A stretch of DNA of 64,000 bases from Acetobacter lovaniensis (GTDB taxonomy: Bacteria > Pseudomonadota > Alphaproteobacteria > Acetobacterales > Acetobacteraceae): assembly GCF_014207635.1 (NCBI RefSeq), contig NZ_JACHIE010000015.1:1-64000 (forward strand), in the 5' to 3' direction. Positions 20,374-29,887 of the stretch are shown piece after piece. The stretch's first letter is position 1; each line of letters begins with the position of its first letter. The notes under the pieces are model-generated. The model saw only the letters and a list, made by a program, of their open reading frames with translations, did no database searches and was not told the origin of the DNA. A program made the position numbers and the translations under genes.

Positions 20374-22113
20374 ATGAACAGGGACGAGGAATTCCGGGTT
20401 CGGCCAGGGCGTATCCGCTCCACCCGAGCCCGTCAGGCGCGCCCCTTCGTGACGCAGGTGCTGGCGTCGGTGCAGCGGGCCGGTGGCAGGGTCTCCCGTG
20501 CGGGGAAGATCAGTGCCGGACGTCGCTCCAGTTTCGGACGCGGGAGGGCCGCCGCTCATGCCGCCAATCGCCTACTCACCAGCCGTTCGCGGGGCGTTGT
20601 CATCAAGGCCCGTGTCGTGCGCCATGCCCCGCGCGCGACACCACTGGCGGCGCATCTCCGCTATCTCCGTCGGGAGGGCGTGACGCGAGACGGGGAGGAT
20701 GCCCACCTGTTCGGGAAGGACAGCGATAACATCCGCGCCTCTGACTTCGCGGAACGATGCGATGGCGACCGCCATCATTTCCGTTTTATCGTCTCCCCGG
20801 AGGACGCGCCGGAGATGTCGGACCTGCGCGCCTTCGCGCGGGATCTGATGGGGCAGATGGAGTCCGATCTCGGCACAAAACTGGACTGGGTCGCCGTCGA
20901 CCACTGGAACACCGCACATCCCCATCTGCATGTCATCGTCCGGGGCGTCGCGGAGGATGGTTCCGACCTGGTGGTCGCGCGCGATTATATCCGCGAGGGG
21001 ATGCGTGCCCGTGCCCAGGATCTGGTGACGCTGGAACTCGGACCACGCACGGATCACGACATCCACCAGGCGGTCGAGCGGCAGGTGAATGCCGATCGCT
21101 GGACCCAGCTTGACCGCCAGCTTCAGAGGGACGCGGGGCAGGATGGTGTCATCGCTCTCGGGCGCGCGCCGGGCGAAACGCCGGACGCCTTCGCCACCGT
21201 GAAGCTGGGCCGCCTGCGCCGGCTGGAAACGATGGGGCTGGCGCACCAGGTCGGGCCGGATCGCTGGAGGATGGACGAGAGTGCGGAAGCGACCCTGCGG
21301 GAGATCAGCGAGCGCAACGACATCATCAAGCGTATCCACCGGGGGCTGGCGGAGCAGAAGATCGATCGTGCCGCGTCCTCCTGGGCAATGGCCGCCGAGG
21401 ACACCACCGATCCCGTCATCGGCCGGCTGGTCGATCGCGGCCTCGACGATGAACTGCGCGGCACGGCCTATGCGGTGATCGACGGAATTGATGGTCGCAC
21501 GCACCATGTCCGCCTGCCGCATCTCGAAGCTGCTGGCGATGGGTCGGTCGGTTCGATTGTCGAACTGCGGCGTTTCAGCGACAAACAGGGACGTAACCGT
21601 GTCGCGCTGGCCGTGCGTTCGGACTTCACGCTGGAACGGCAGGTGATGGCGGATGGCGCGACCTGGCTCGATCGGCAGGCCATCGCACGGGAGCCTCTTG
21701 CGCTGGCGTCCACCGGGTTCGGCGCCGATGTCAAAGAGGCGATGGAAAAGCGGGCGGATCATCTGGTGGAGCAGGGGCTGGCCAGCCGCGACGGCGGGAG
21801 TATCCGCTACGCCCGGAACATGATCGCTACGCTGCGCGAGCGGGAGCTGGACGCGCTGGGCCGGAGCCTTGTCGGGAAGTCAGGGATGCCGTTCCGGCGG
21901 AGCGGCGAGGGCGACCCGGTCACGGGCACCTATCGTCAGCGTTTCAATCTGGCCTCGGGCCGGTTCGCGATGATCGACGACGGGCTGGGATTTGAGCTGG
22001 TGCCGTGGTCGCCGTCGCTGGAAATGCAGCGGGGGCGGGAGGTATCGGGAATCATGCGCGGCGATGGGGGGATCGACTGGTCGTTCGCCCGCAAGCGGGG
22101 GCTTGGGCTGTGA
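20374..22113 (+). CDS. Relaxase (RlxS/VirD2-like, DUF3363)
   Basis: 579 aa. The arginine-rich N-terminus precedes VVIKARVVRH and LRYLRREGVTRDGEDAHLF. The metal-binding histidine motif is DHWNTAHPHLHVIVRG (~183-195). The C-terminal two-thirds correspond to DUF3363. Related relaxases (RlxS) nick oriT and pilot the strand in Mesorhizobium ICEs. The ATG at 20374 follows a weak ribosome-binding site; an earlier start is not evident. It is the last gene of the rdfS-repA-tra transcription unit. Confidence 0.9.
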   Translation: MNRDEEFRVRPGRIRSTRARQARPFVTQVLASVQRAGGRVSRAGKISAGRRSSFGRGRAAAHAANRLLTSRSRGVVIKARVVRHAPRATPLAAHLRYLRREGVTRDGEDAHLFGKDSDNIRASDFAERCDGDRHHFRFIVSPEDAPEMSDLRAFARDLMGQMESDLGTKLDWVAVDHWNTAHPHLHVIVRGVAEDGSDLVVARDYIREGMRARAQDLVTLELGPRTDHDIHQAVERQVNADRWTQLDRQLQRDAGQDGVIALGRAPGETPDAFATVKLGRLRRLETMGLAHQVGPDRWRMDESAEATLREISERNDIIKRIHRGLAEQKIDRAASSWAMAAEDTTDPVIGRLVDRGLDDELRGTAYAVIDGIDGRTHHVRLPHLEAAGDGSVGSIVELRRFSDKQGRNRVALAVRSDFTLERQVMADGATWLDRQAIAREPLALASTGFGADVKEAMEKRADHLVEQGLASRDGGSIRYARNMIATLRERELDALGRSLVGKSGMPFRRSGEGDPVTGTYRQRFNLASGRFAMIDDGLGFELVPWSPSLEMQRGREVSGIMRGDGGIDWSFARKRGLGL

Positions 22114-22180
22114 CTGGGAAGGCGGGTAAACGCAAGGAAGGTCACCTTCCAACCGACGGAGCATGAAAACAAGTCATTAG

Positions 22181-22208
22181 CATTGGGGACGCTTTTCCGT
22201 CCCCAATG
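22181..22208. terminator. Hairpin between convergent relaxase and Fic genes
   Basis: A perfect 11-bp stem CATTGGGGACG / CGTCCCCAATG with a CTTTTC loop lies 67 bp after the relaxase stop and 33 bp beyond the end of the Fic gene. There is no T-run, so it may be a stability hairpin rather than a classical terminator. It also marks a sharp change from GC-rich to AT-rich DNA. Confidence 0.5.
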
Positions 22209-22241
22209 AACTGAAAATTCGCAGCGGATAGAACGGAATTT

Positions 22242-23057
22242 TTATCTATCAGCAAGCCTCTTTAAGGGCTCCTCATATTCGCCGATGAGAATATTTAATG
22301 GGTCAGCATCTTTAAAAAAGACCTGCGCATCATATCCATTATCTGCGGTGAGTCCGGTTGTCTTTCTAACTGTTGATATAGCGTTGCGGCTTACTTCATT
22401 CTTCCAGCCAGGAAAACCTATCTGGGATACTCTATTATCTCCTTTATACACATCGATATAATTCCTACGGGGGTTTCTTAAAGAGCATCCATGGTTTGAA
22501 AGAATACCTTGAAGCTCATTGAATGTTATTACATAATATATTCTTGAATCTTTTTTTCTGAACATACCTTTAAATTTTGGGGATATTTCCTCTATCGTCA
22601 TGTGCCGGCCATTTTTCGAATGATATTCGGCAATTTCTACAGTGAAATCTTCCACTTCCTGTATATCCACAGAGGGGACATACCCGTTTTCCAGCATAAA
22701 AAAAACGGAACTTAGAAAAGCCGTTCTTTTATTCGCGTCATGAAACGGATGATCATTTACCAGCCCAAAAATTAATGAAGAAGCGATATCCCACAAATCA
22801 TTATATACATATGCGCCTCCAGCGGAGGTCAGCTGCCTGGCTACGGCTGATGATAATAATCCGAAATCTTTTGGACCAAACCCTCCCATTCCTTCGCCTT
22901 TTTTCAAAAAATGGTTTCCTATTAAATAGTGAGCATCAAGAACGTCTTCACAGCTCAGAAATGGACGATCGCCATCGTATGGAATTTCAGATATATTATT
23001 AAAATAATGTATGTAATTATCGTAAAGTTCTGGCACTAAGTCGATTTTTTCTAACAT
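22242..23057 (-). CDS. Fic/Doc family protein with extra C-terminal domain
   Basis: 271 aa from the ATG at 23057; TTG or GTG starts lie up to 10 codons further upstream. The Fic core motif HPFHDANKRTAF (~110) has the Doc-like NKRT form and all the residues needed to transfer AMP or phosphate from a nucleotide. The last ~100 residues (VITFNELQGILSNHGCSLRNPRRNYIDVYK...) resemble a HicA-like small RNA-binding fold and are not part of Fic. The gene is much more AT-rich than its neighbours and is probably recently acquired cargo. No separate antitoxin gene is visible next to it. Confidence 0.82.
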   Translation of the reverse strand: MLEKIDLVPELYDNYIHYFNNISEIPYDGDRPFLSCEDVLDAHYLIGNHFLKKGEGMGGFGPKDFGLLSSAVARQLTSAGGAYVYNDLWDIASSLIFGLVNDHPFHDANKRTAFLSSVFFMLENGYVPSVDIQEVEDFTVEIAEYHSKNGRHMTIEEISPKFKGMFRKKDSRIYYVITFNELQGILSNHGCSLRNPRRNYIDVYKGDNRVSQIGFPGWKNEVSRNAISTVRKTTGLTADNGYDAQVFFKDADPLNILIGEYEEPLKRLADR

Positions 23058-23343
23058 CACTAACTCACTTTTCTTGAGGTTATACAAAGCGTTGCGTGTT
23101 GGGTGATTATATCGCGTGTCTTAATGAATTGATCAATAGTTTGAGGGGTGTTTGTGTTAATATGCTGATTGCCAAACGGAAGGGTAGTTTCTCTATCGAG
23201 GATGTCCGATGTGGATGTTTAGCCTAACCAGATTATACCATTGATAATTCGAATTGACCCCTTCGGGTTCGTTACAGCGCCATTGATTACAGCATGCGCG
23301 CGTTTCATCCAAAATGAAGGCGACGGCGGAAACCCTGTGCCAC

Positions 23344-23655
23344 TCACGCCCTGCTGACCAGTTCGTCCAGTGCTCTTATGATCTTATCCTGATCGCGTTC
23401 GGTCATAACACCGACGGCGGCCCCAAGTCGTGCAGCGGGAACAGTCGCCAGGTCGAACGGGTTGGCGAAGACCTCATCTCCCTCGACATGGAGATGTGGC
23501 GTCAGCGGATGATCCGGCGGGGCGCTGCCGGACCGTTTGACGAGCGGCATGACGACTCGGCCCACGCTGCGCTCCAGGCGGCTGCTCTGGATTTGCACCA
23601 CGAACGGGATGTCCCGGTTGCGACCGGGGTTTCGGTAGATCGCGAATTGTGGCAT
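23344..23655 (-). CDS. ccdB: CcdB-family toxin
   Basis: 103 aa: MPQFAIYRNPGRNRDIPFVVQIQSSRLERSVGRVVMPLVK... followed by TPHLHVEGDEVFANPFDLATVPAARLGAAVG, the CcdB fold. CcdB poisons DNA gyrase. It lies 4 nt after the antitoxin gene and is co-transcribed with it. The pair stabilises the element in the host population. Confidence 0.92.
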   Translation of the reverse strand: MPQFAIYRNPGRNRDIPFVVQIQSSRLERSVGRVVMPLVKRSGSAPPDHPLTPHLHVEGDEVFANPFDLATVPAARLGAAVGVMTERDQDKIIRALDELVSRA

Positions 23656-23659
23656 CGGA

Positions 23660-23929
23660 TCAGAGCGTCGAGAATTCGTCGCTCAGGAAGCCGTGCCGCG
23701 TGTGCAGATCGTTCACCGCGTCGATCACGCTGTCGAGCTTGCGCTGTTCGTCCTCGCGCTGCTGACGCGCGGATTGCAGGTAGTCGCCCAGCAGCGTCTC
23801 GACCGTCGCCGAGAGATTGGGTGTCACTTCCCGGACCTGCGCCAGCAGATCGGTGTTGAGCGACAGGTTGACCGGGCGGCGGGGCGCATTCCGGTCATAG
23901 GAAACGCCGAGGCTGGTGCGGCTGGGCAT
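23660..23929 (-). CDS. ccdA: CcdA-type antitoxin
   Basis: 89 aa from the ATG at 23929. A ribbon-helix-helix segment (RRPVNLSLNTDLLAQVREVTPNLSATVETLLGDYL) is followed by a flexible tail ending RHGFLSDEFSTL, as in CcdA proteins that wrap the toxin. Upstream frame extension was rejected because the family starts here. It should repress the operon through the dyad at 23943-23961. Confidence 0.9.
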   Translation of the reverse strand: MPSRTSLGVSYDRNAPRRPVNLSLNTDLLAQVREVTPNLSATVETLLGDYLQSARQQREDEQRKLDSVIDAVNDLHTRHGFLSDEFSTL

Positions 23930-23942
23930 GATCCGACTCCTT

Positions 23943-23961
23943 ATGCGCATATCGTGCGCAT
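23943..23961. promoter_or_regulatory. Probable CcdA operator
   Basis: ATGCGCA (23943-23949) and TGCGCAT (23955-23961) form a perfect dyad with a 5-bp centre, 14 bp upstream of the ccdA start. The position fits autoregulation. It also lies ~140 bp upstream of the divergent traG start. Confidence 0.55.
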
Positions 23962-24102
23962 GAGATGAGGATGCCGACGCCAGACCGCAACGCGCAAGTA
24001 TTTTTTCGCTCCTGCCCGCTCCTGTACGACGGCCTCCAATTCGCGCTTGCACGCTGGAAAATCACGGTTCTTCGCTGTCTTCCATGGCAAGGGGAGGGAT
24101 CG

Positions 24103-26100
24103 ATGGACCAGCCAGGAACACGTATCCAGTGGGGGCAGGCGCTCGTGGTCCTGTCCATGATCGTGCTGTCCTGGTGGACGGCGACACAATGGACGGCCTG
24201 GGAGCTGGCGTTCCAACCGGAACTCGGCCGACCGTGGTTTATGGTCCTGCACCGCTGGCCGCTCTACACCCCGCCACTGTTTTTCTGGTGGTGGTACGAG
24301 TTCGACGCCTATGCCCCGGCGGTGTTCGCCCGTGGGGCGTGGATCGCGGGCTCCGGTGGGGTTCTGGCTTTTGCAGCCGCCGTGGCGCTGTCCGTCCATC
24401 GCGCCCGCGAGGCAAAGCGGGCCGCGACCTATGGCTCCGCTCGCTGGGCCGAGGACGCGGAAATCCGTGCGGCGGGGCTGCTGGGCGAGGATGGCGTGGT
24501 GCTGGGCAAATATCGCGGCAGCTATCTCCGGCATGATGGCCCCGAGCATGCTCTGATCTTCGCGCCGACGCGCACCGGCAAGGGGGTGGGTATGGTGATC
24601 CCCACACTCCTGACATGGCCGGGGTCCGCCATTATCCACGACATCAAGGGCGAAAACTGGCAGATCACCGCAGGTTTCCGGAATCGCTTCGGGCGGGTGC
24701 TGCTGTTCGATCCCACCAATCCGGCCTCCTCGGCCTACAACCCGCTGCTGGAGGTGCGGCGCGGGGCGTCGGAGGTTCGCGACGTGCAGAACATCGCCGA
24801 CATTCTGGTCGATCCCGAGGGATCGCTGGAACGGCGCAATCATTGGGAGAAAACCTCCCATGCGCTGTTGGTGGGCGCGATCCTGCACGTGCTGTATGCC
24901 GAGGATGACAAAACGCTCGCCGGGGTGGCGAAATTCCTCTCCGACCCAAAGCGATCGATCGAGGCGACCCTGTCCGCCATGATGCGCACGAACCATCTGG
25001 ACGGGAAGGGGCCGCATCCCGTCGTGGCCTCGGCGGCGCGGGAACTGCTGAATAAGTCCGACAACGAGCGCTCCGGCGTGTTGTCCACTGCCATGTCGTT
25101 TCTTGGCCTCTACCGTGATCCGGTGGTGGCGACGGTGACCAGTCGCTGCGAATGGCGCATCGGCGACCTGCTGGAAGGCAACCAGCCCGTCTCCCTGTAT
25201 TTCGTCATCCCGCCGTCGGATATCAGCCGCACCAAGCCGCTGATCCGCCTGATCCTCAATCAGATTGGGAGGCGGCTGACGGAGGATCTGTCTGGCCGGG
25301 CGGGGCGGCGTCGCCTGCTGCTGATGCTCGACGAGTTTCCCGCCCTTGGCCGTCTGGATTTTTTCGAGAGCGCTCTGGCGTTCATGGCGGGCTACGGGAT
25401 CAAGGCGTTCCTGATCGCCCAGAGCCTCAACCAGATCGACAAGGCATACGGTCAGAACAACAGCATCCTGGACAATTGTCACGTCAGGGTCAGTTTCGCG
25501 ACCAACGATGAGCGCACCGCGAAGCGCGTGTCCGATGGTCTGGGTGTGGCCACCGAGATCCGGTCGCAGAAGAACTATGCCGGGCACCGGCTGTCGCCCT
25601 GGCTGGGGCATCTCATGGTCTCGCGTCAGGAGAGCGCGCGGCCCCTCATGACGGTGGGGGAGGTCATGCAGCTTCCGGCGCGGGATGAGGTGGTCATGGT
25701 GGCGGGCTGTCCACCCATCCGGGCACGGAAGGCGCGGTATTTCCGGGACCAGCGTTTTGTCGAGCGCATCCTGCCGCCACCCGATCCGGCACAATTGCCA
25801 CGGCCCATCAGGCCCGATGGCTGGAGTGGTCGCCCACCTCCTGCCACCCCGCCGCCGGAGAACACGTCGGCGGCGGAACCTGACAAGGCCGACGACGCCG
25901 ATAGTGATGAATCCCTCGGCACGGGACAGAAATGGTCGCGCGAGCATGATCCGGCGGATGTCGGCAAACACAGGAAGCGCACAGGCCCCGCCCTCTTTGG
26001 CGAGGAACTGCCACCTGACATGGAAGCACGGGATCGCGCCGACCTGACACGGATCGCCCGGCAGGCCGGGCTCGACCGTGGCAACGATCTCGGGCTGTGA
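24103..26100 (+). CDS. traG: TraG/VirD4 coupling protein
   Basis: 665 aa from the ATG at 24103 (GGGAGGG upstream). Two or three N-terminal membrane segments (residues ~10-30, 44-60, 78-95) anchor the ATPase. Walker A is PTRTGKGVGM (~156) and Walker B LLLMLDEFPALGRL (~407), followed by FLIAQSLNQI. It hands the relaxase-DNA complex to the type IV channel. The C-terminus is proline-rich and variable. It is followed 7 nt later by the CopG-like gene. Confidence 0.95.
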   Translation: MDQPGTRIQWGQALVVLSMIVLSWWTATQWTAWELAFQPELGRPWFMVLHRWPLYTPPLFFWWWYEFDAYAPAVFARGAWIAGSGGVLAFAAAVALSVHRAREAKRAATYGSARWAEDAEIRAAGLLGEDGVVLGKYRGSYLRHDGPEHALIFAPTRTGKGVGMVIPTLLTWPGSAIIHDIKGENWQITAGFRNRFGRVLLFDPTNPASSAYNPLLEVRRGASEVRDVQNIADILVDPEGSLERRNHWEKTSHALLVGAILHVLYAEDDKTLAGVAKFLSDPKRSIEATLSAMMRTNHLDGKGPHPVVASAARELLNKSDNERSGVLSTAMSFLGLYRDPVVATVTSRCEWRIGDLLEGNQPVSLYFVIPPSDISRTKPLIRLILNQIGRRLTEDLSGRAGRRRLLLMLDEFPALGRLDFFESALAFMAGYGIKAFLIAQSLNQIDKAYGQNNSILDNCHVRVSFATNDERTAKRVSDGLGVATEIRSQKNYAGHRLSPWLGHLMVSRQESARPLMTVGEVMQLPARDEVVMVAGCPPIRARKARYFRDQRFVERILPPPDPAQLPRPIRPDGWSGRPPPATPPPENTSAAEPDKADDADSDESLGTGQKWSREHDPADVGKHRKRTGPALFGEELPPDMEARDRADLTRIARQAGLDRGNDLGL

Positions 26101-26107
26101 GGGCGTG

Positions 26108-26536
26108 ATGAGAACATCCCCGAAGAAGGCGCGGCTGTCGGTCTATCTGGAACCAAAGCTGCTGGATGCCCTGACCGCCCATGCGGCGAGGCGCGATCTG
26201 TCTCTGTCTCTTGTGGCGGAGGCCGCCATTACATCCTTCCTGTCGCCCGATGCCGATGAGCGGCGGGAAGCGGCAATGAGCCGCAGGCTGGATCGTCTCG
26301 ATCGGCAGGTCGCCCGCATGGAGCGCGATCTCGGGATCAGCCTTGAGACGCTGGCCCTGTTCATCCGCTACTGGATGACGGTCAGCCCGCCCTTGCCGGA
26401 GCCGGCGGCCGCAGCTGCGCGGGCGCAAGGGTCGGAACGGTATGAGGCGTTCGTCGCCGCCCTTGGGCGGCGACTCAGTCGGGGGCCATTTTTCCGGCAG
26501 GAGATCCCGGACGACCTTCGGTCTGAGGCCGACTAG
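26108..26536 (+). CDS. Ribbon-helix-helix (CopG-like) conjugal protein
   Basis: 142 aa. The N-terminus KKARLSVYLEPKLLDALTAHAARRDLSLSLVAEAAITSFL is a ribbon-helix-helix DNA-binding domain. A heptad-like helix follows (RRLDRLDRQVARMERDLGISLETLALFIRYWM). This gene regularly lies between traG and trbB in alphaproteobacterial ICEs and may bind oriT or regulate the trb operon. In this element a two-gene cargo insertion separates it from trbB. Confidence 0.88.
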   Translation: MRTSPKKARLSVYLEPKLLDALTAHAARRDLSLSLVAEAAITSFLSPDADERREAAMSRRLDRLDRQVARMERDLGISLETLALFIRYWMTVSPPLPEPAAAAARAQGSERYEAFVAALGRRLSRGPFFRQEIPDDLRSEAD

Positions 26537-26569
26537 GGGCTTCCCTGCGTCGGTCGGCCCCTCCGTGTA

Positions 26570-27625
26570 CTACGATGTCTTCGGCAACTCTCCTGCCTTG
26601 GCGCCAGCGCGATAACCGCTTTGCCGTTCGATCATCCAGCCCGGATATTCCGGGGGCAGGGCGCTGATCGCGTCCAGCGTCGTCAGATCCTCGGGCGACA
26701 GCGTGACAGTGGTGGCTGCGATATTGTCCTGCAACTGGTCTGGACGTTTTGCCCCGATGATGACGCTGGTGACCACCTTGCGGTGCAGCAGCCAGGCGAT
26801 GGCGATTTGTGCCACGCTGCGTCCGTGCGCCTCGGCGATGGGGCGCATGGCGTCGATGACGGCGAAGGCGCGGTCGCGGTTGACCGGCGGGAAGTCGAAG
26901 CTGGCGCGACGGCCGTCGCCGGAGACGGAACTGCCGTCGCGAAGATATTTGCCCGACAGCAAGCCGCCCGCCAGCGGGCTCCAGACCATCAGCCCGACCT
27001 GCTCCTCGGCCAGCATCGGCGCGATCTCGCGCTCCAGGTCGCGGCCGGCGATGGTGTAATAGGCCTGCAGCGAGCGGATCATCGCCAGGTTCCGGCGCTC
27101 GGCGATACCCAGCGCCTTGCTGATCTGCCAGGCCGCCCAGTTGGAGACGCCGACGTAGCGGACGGTGCCAGAGCGGACCAACGTATCCAGCGCCTCCATT
27201 GTTTCCTCGATCGGGGTGAGAGGATCGACGCCATGGATCTGGTAGAGATCGATATGGTCGAGTTGCAGCCGTTTCAGGCTGGCATGGCATTGCGCGATGA
27301 TATGGGCGCGTGACGCGCCGCGGGCATTCGGACCGTCGCCCATCGGCCCCAGCACCTTGGTTGCAACCACGACGTCGTCGCGTACCACGCCGAGATTGCG
27401 CAGGGCCTGACCGGTGATCTGTTCCGATAATCCGGTGGAATAGACGTTGGCGGTGTCGATGAAGTTGATCCCGGCATCGAGTGCGGCGCGGACCAGGCCA
27501 TCGGCGCTCTCCTGCGCGAGACCGCCGATTTGTTCCCAGATGCCCCCTTGACCGCCGAAGGTCATGGTGCCGAGGCAGAGTTCCGAAACCAGGAGGCCGG
27601 TACGGCCGAGTGGATTGTATTTCAT
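26570..27625 (-). CDS. Aldo/keto reductase
   Basis: 351 aa from the ATG at 27625; the frame runs further upstream but the family starts MKYNPLGRTGLLVSELCLGTMTFGG. The catalytic tetrad is visible: Asp in FIDTANVYS, Tyr in the same motif, Lys in VVATKVLG and His in LYQIHGVD. The C-terminal NADPH-binding segment VVTSVIIGAKRPDQLQDN is intact. The substrate is unknown. It is divergent from an AraC-type regulator that probably controlled it, a common cargo pair. Confidence 0.92.
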   Translation of the reverse strand: MKYNPLGRTGLLVSELCLGTMTFGGQGGIWEQIGGLAQESADGLVRAALDAGINFIDTANVYSTGLSEQITGQALRNLGVVRDDVVVATKVLGPMGDGPNARGASRAHIIAQCHASLKRLQLDHIDLYQIHGVDPLTPIEETMEALDTLVRSGTVRYVGVSNWAAWQISKALGIAERRNLAMIRSLQAYYTIAGRDLEREIAPMLAEEQVGLMVWSPLAGGLLSGKYLRDGSSVSGDGRRASFDFPPVNRDRAFAVIDAMRPIAEAHGRSVAQIAIAWLLHRKVVTSVIIGAKRPDQLQDNIAATTVTLSPEDLTTLDAISALPPEYPGWMIERQSGYRAGAKAGELPKTS

Positions 27626-27804
27626 GGTATGAAATCTCCGCAAAAAAGACGGACCGCGTGATGCGGTGTGGCGGCATAGTGCCGCCGGGGAGGGGCCTCG
27701 CGGTAGGAAGATCCCATCGCGTTCTTGCATGATGCTATCAGAAGTAGACACCGCATCTTGTGCGCCGTCATCCACAAGAGCAGTTTGATAGCGGAGGATC
27801 ATGA

Positions 27805-28727
27805 ATGTCCGCGATCGATCACCTGCGCAATCTTATCGGGCGCCATGCAGCCGGGCGACGCACACTGACCGCCGTGCCCGGCCTCATGCTGTTCCGCTCC
27901 GAAGGTCGGTCGGTGCCGCTGAACTGCATCTACCGCTCCCGGCTTTACCTGATCGTCCAGGGCAGCAAGCGGGTCGAGCTTGGACAGCACGCCTTTACCT
28001 ATGACGACAGCCATTACCTGATCACGACGGTCGATCTGCCGGTCAGCAGCGCGGTGATCAAGGCCAGTCCGCACCGGCCCTATCTGGCGCTCAGTATCGA
28101 TTTCGATCCGGCCGTGCTGGCGGACCTGCTGCTGTCCGTGCCCGTCGGCGGGGACAGAGGGGTAGCGGATGAAGCCGGTCTGGCCGTCGCATCGCTGGAC
28201 GAGGCGTTGCTGGATTCCGTCCGCCGTCTTGTAGCGCTGCTGGATACGCCAGGCGATATAGCGGTTCTTGCCCCGCTGGTGCGGCAGGAAATCTATTACC
28301 GCCTGCTGACCGGCGCCCGCTGGGCGTTCGGCTTCGGGCGATCGCGGTGGCGGACAGCCACCTGACCCGGATTGCCCGGGTCATGGCCTGGATGCGGACG
28401 CATTATGCCGAGGAGTTCGGGATCGACGATCTGGCGCGCCTCGCCGGTATGAGCGCGCCTTCGCTGTTTCGGCATTTCAAGGCGGTGGCGCTGATGAGCC
28501 CGATGCAGTACCGGACCTGCATCCGGCTGCAGGAGGCGCGGCGGCGTCTGGTGGCGGACGGGGATGACGCGGCGGAAGCCGGTTTTGCCGTCGGGTATGA
28601 CAGCCCTTCCCAGTTCAGCCGCGATTACCGGCGCATGTTCGGTGTGCCCCCGGCCCGTGATGCCGCCCGGTTGCGGGGGGACTCCATGCTCCTTGCGCAG
28701 GAGGTCGAGGAAGAACGCCTCTCCTGA
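27805..28727 (+). pseudogene. AraC-family regulator split by a frameshift
   Basis: The first frame (27805-28365) encodes the AraC_N domain (GLMLFRSEGRSVPLNCIYRSRLYLIVQGSKRVELG...EIYYRLLTGARWAFG) and then runs into a stop. The second frame (open from ~28330 to 28727) continues RLRAIAVADSHLTRIARVMAW and the two helix-turn-helix motifs (FGIDDLARLAGMSAPSLFRHFKAV and AAEAGFAVGYDSPSQFSRDYRRMFG). Family members join these directly, so a single indel near 28325-28335 breaks the gene. The N-terminal part may still fold alone. A sequencing error cannot be excluded. It faces the aldo/keto reductase gene. Confidence 0.85.
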
Positions 28728-28909
28728 ACGTGTCTGTCGGGCTTCGTCCGCCGATTTCGACAAACCGTCAGGAACAAGTAAAAACCGCATCCGTTACGAT
28801 CCTGTACGATCGCAGGAAAATGCTGTTGAAAACGGGAGAAAACAGCACTCTCTAATAATCCCCGTCGTCGTCCGGAAAGGCTGGATGACCCAAACGGATG
28901 GGGATTCCC

Positions 28910-29887
28910 ATGGCGGCTACGCCAATTGCACGTGGCGCCCGACAGCGTGGCATGTCCATGCTGCGCACGGCGATGGGACCGGCGATCGCAGCGCACCTTG
29001 CCGATCCGGCTGTGGTCGAGGTGATGCTCAACCCCGACGGGCGGCTGTGGATCGACCGCCTGTCCGAAGGACTGTCCGACACGGGCGACGCCATCACCCC
29101 CGCCGATGCCGAGCGGATCGTGCGCCTGGTGGCCCACCATATCGGGGCGGAAGTGCATGAAGCGGCTCCGCGCGTGTCGGCGGAACTGCCAACTGGCGAA
29201 CGTTTCGAAGGGCTATTGCCTCCAGTAGTGACCGCCCCGAGTTTCGCAATCCGCAAACCGGCCGTCGCCGTGTTCACCCTCGACGATTATGTCGCTGCCG
29301 GGATCATGGCAGATGCCCAGGCGGTGTTTCTGCGCCGCGCTGTTGCCGAGAGAAAGAACATTCTGGTCGCGGGTGGAACCAGTACGGGCAAGACCACGCT
29401 GGTCAACGCGCTGCTGGCCGAGGTGGCGAAAACCGGCGACCGGGTCGTCCTGATCGAGGATACGCGCGAACTGCAATGCGCGGCACCCAACCTCGTGTCC
29501 CTGCGCACAAGGGACGGCATCGTGACCCTGTCCGAACTGGTGCGCTCCGCGCTACGCCTGCGGCCTGACCGTATTCCGATCGGCGAGGTGCGCGGCCCCG
29601 AGGCGCTGGACCTGCTCAAGGCGTGGGGCACCGGCCATCCCGGCGGCATCGGCACGCTGCATGCCGGCAGCGCCATCGGTGCCCTGCACCGCATGGAGCA
29701 ACTGATCCAGGAGATCGTCGTCACGGTGCCCCGCCCGCTGATCGCCGAGACGATCGACGTGATCGCCGTCCTCTCCGGGCGCGGCAATGCCCGCCGGCTG
29801 TCCGAACTCGCCACCGTGGACGGGCTCGATCCCGCTGCTGGCGCCTATCGCATTCATTCAATCCATACCGATGGAGATTCCAAATGA
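28910..29887 (+). CDS. trbB: TrbB, type IV secretion ATPase (VirB11-like)
   Basis: 325 aa from the ATG at 28910; the ATG four codons earlier is also possible. Walker [13 protein letters not shown] (~154), the Asp box EDTRELQ (~181), and the [14 protein letters not shown] motif (~240) mark a secretion ATPase. It energises pilus assembly and DNA transfer from the cytoplasmic face. It is the first gene of the trb operon; its stop overlaps the trbC start by ATGA. Confidence 0.95.
   Translation: MAATPIARGARQRGMSMLRTAMGPAIAAHLADPAVVEVMLNPDGRLWIDRLSEGLSDTGDAITPADAERIVRLVAHHIGAEVHEAAPRVSAELPTGERFEGLLPPVVTAPSFAIRKPAVAVFTLDDYVAAGIMADAQAVFLRRAVAERKNILVAGGTSTGKTTLVNALLAEVAKTGDRVVLIEDTRELQCAAPNLVSLRTRDGIVTLSELVRSALRLRPDRIPIGEVRGPEALDLLKAWGTGHPGGIGTLHAGSAIGALHRMEQLIQEIVVTVPRPLIAETIDVIAVLSGRGNARRLSELATVDGLDPAAGAYRIHSIHTDGDSK

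Noticed and set aside
20572-21762. Long minus-strand frame opposite the relaxase gene
   Set aside because: Composition is typical of antisense GC-rich frames, and the relaxase on the plus strand has clear motifs.
22181-22208. Hairpin as an attachment site or insertion-sequence end
   Set aside because: No second copy was found and no transposase is nearby; a stem between convergent genes is the simpler reading.
23941-25971. Very long minus-strand frame opposite traG
   Set aside because: It is an Arg/His/Gln/Pro-rich shadow of the TraG coding strand with no domain of its own.
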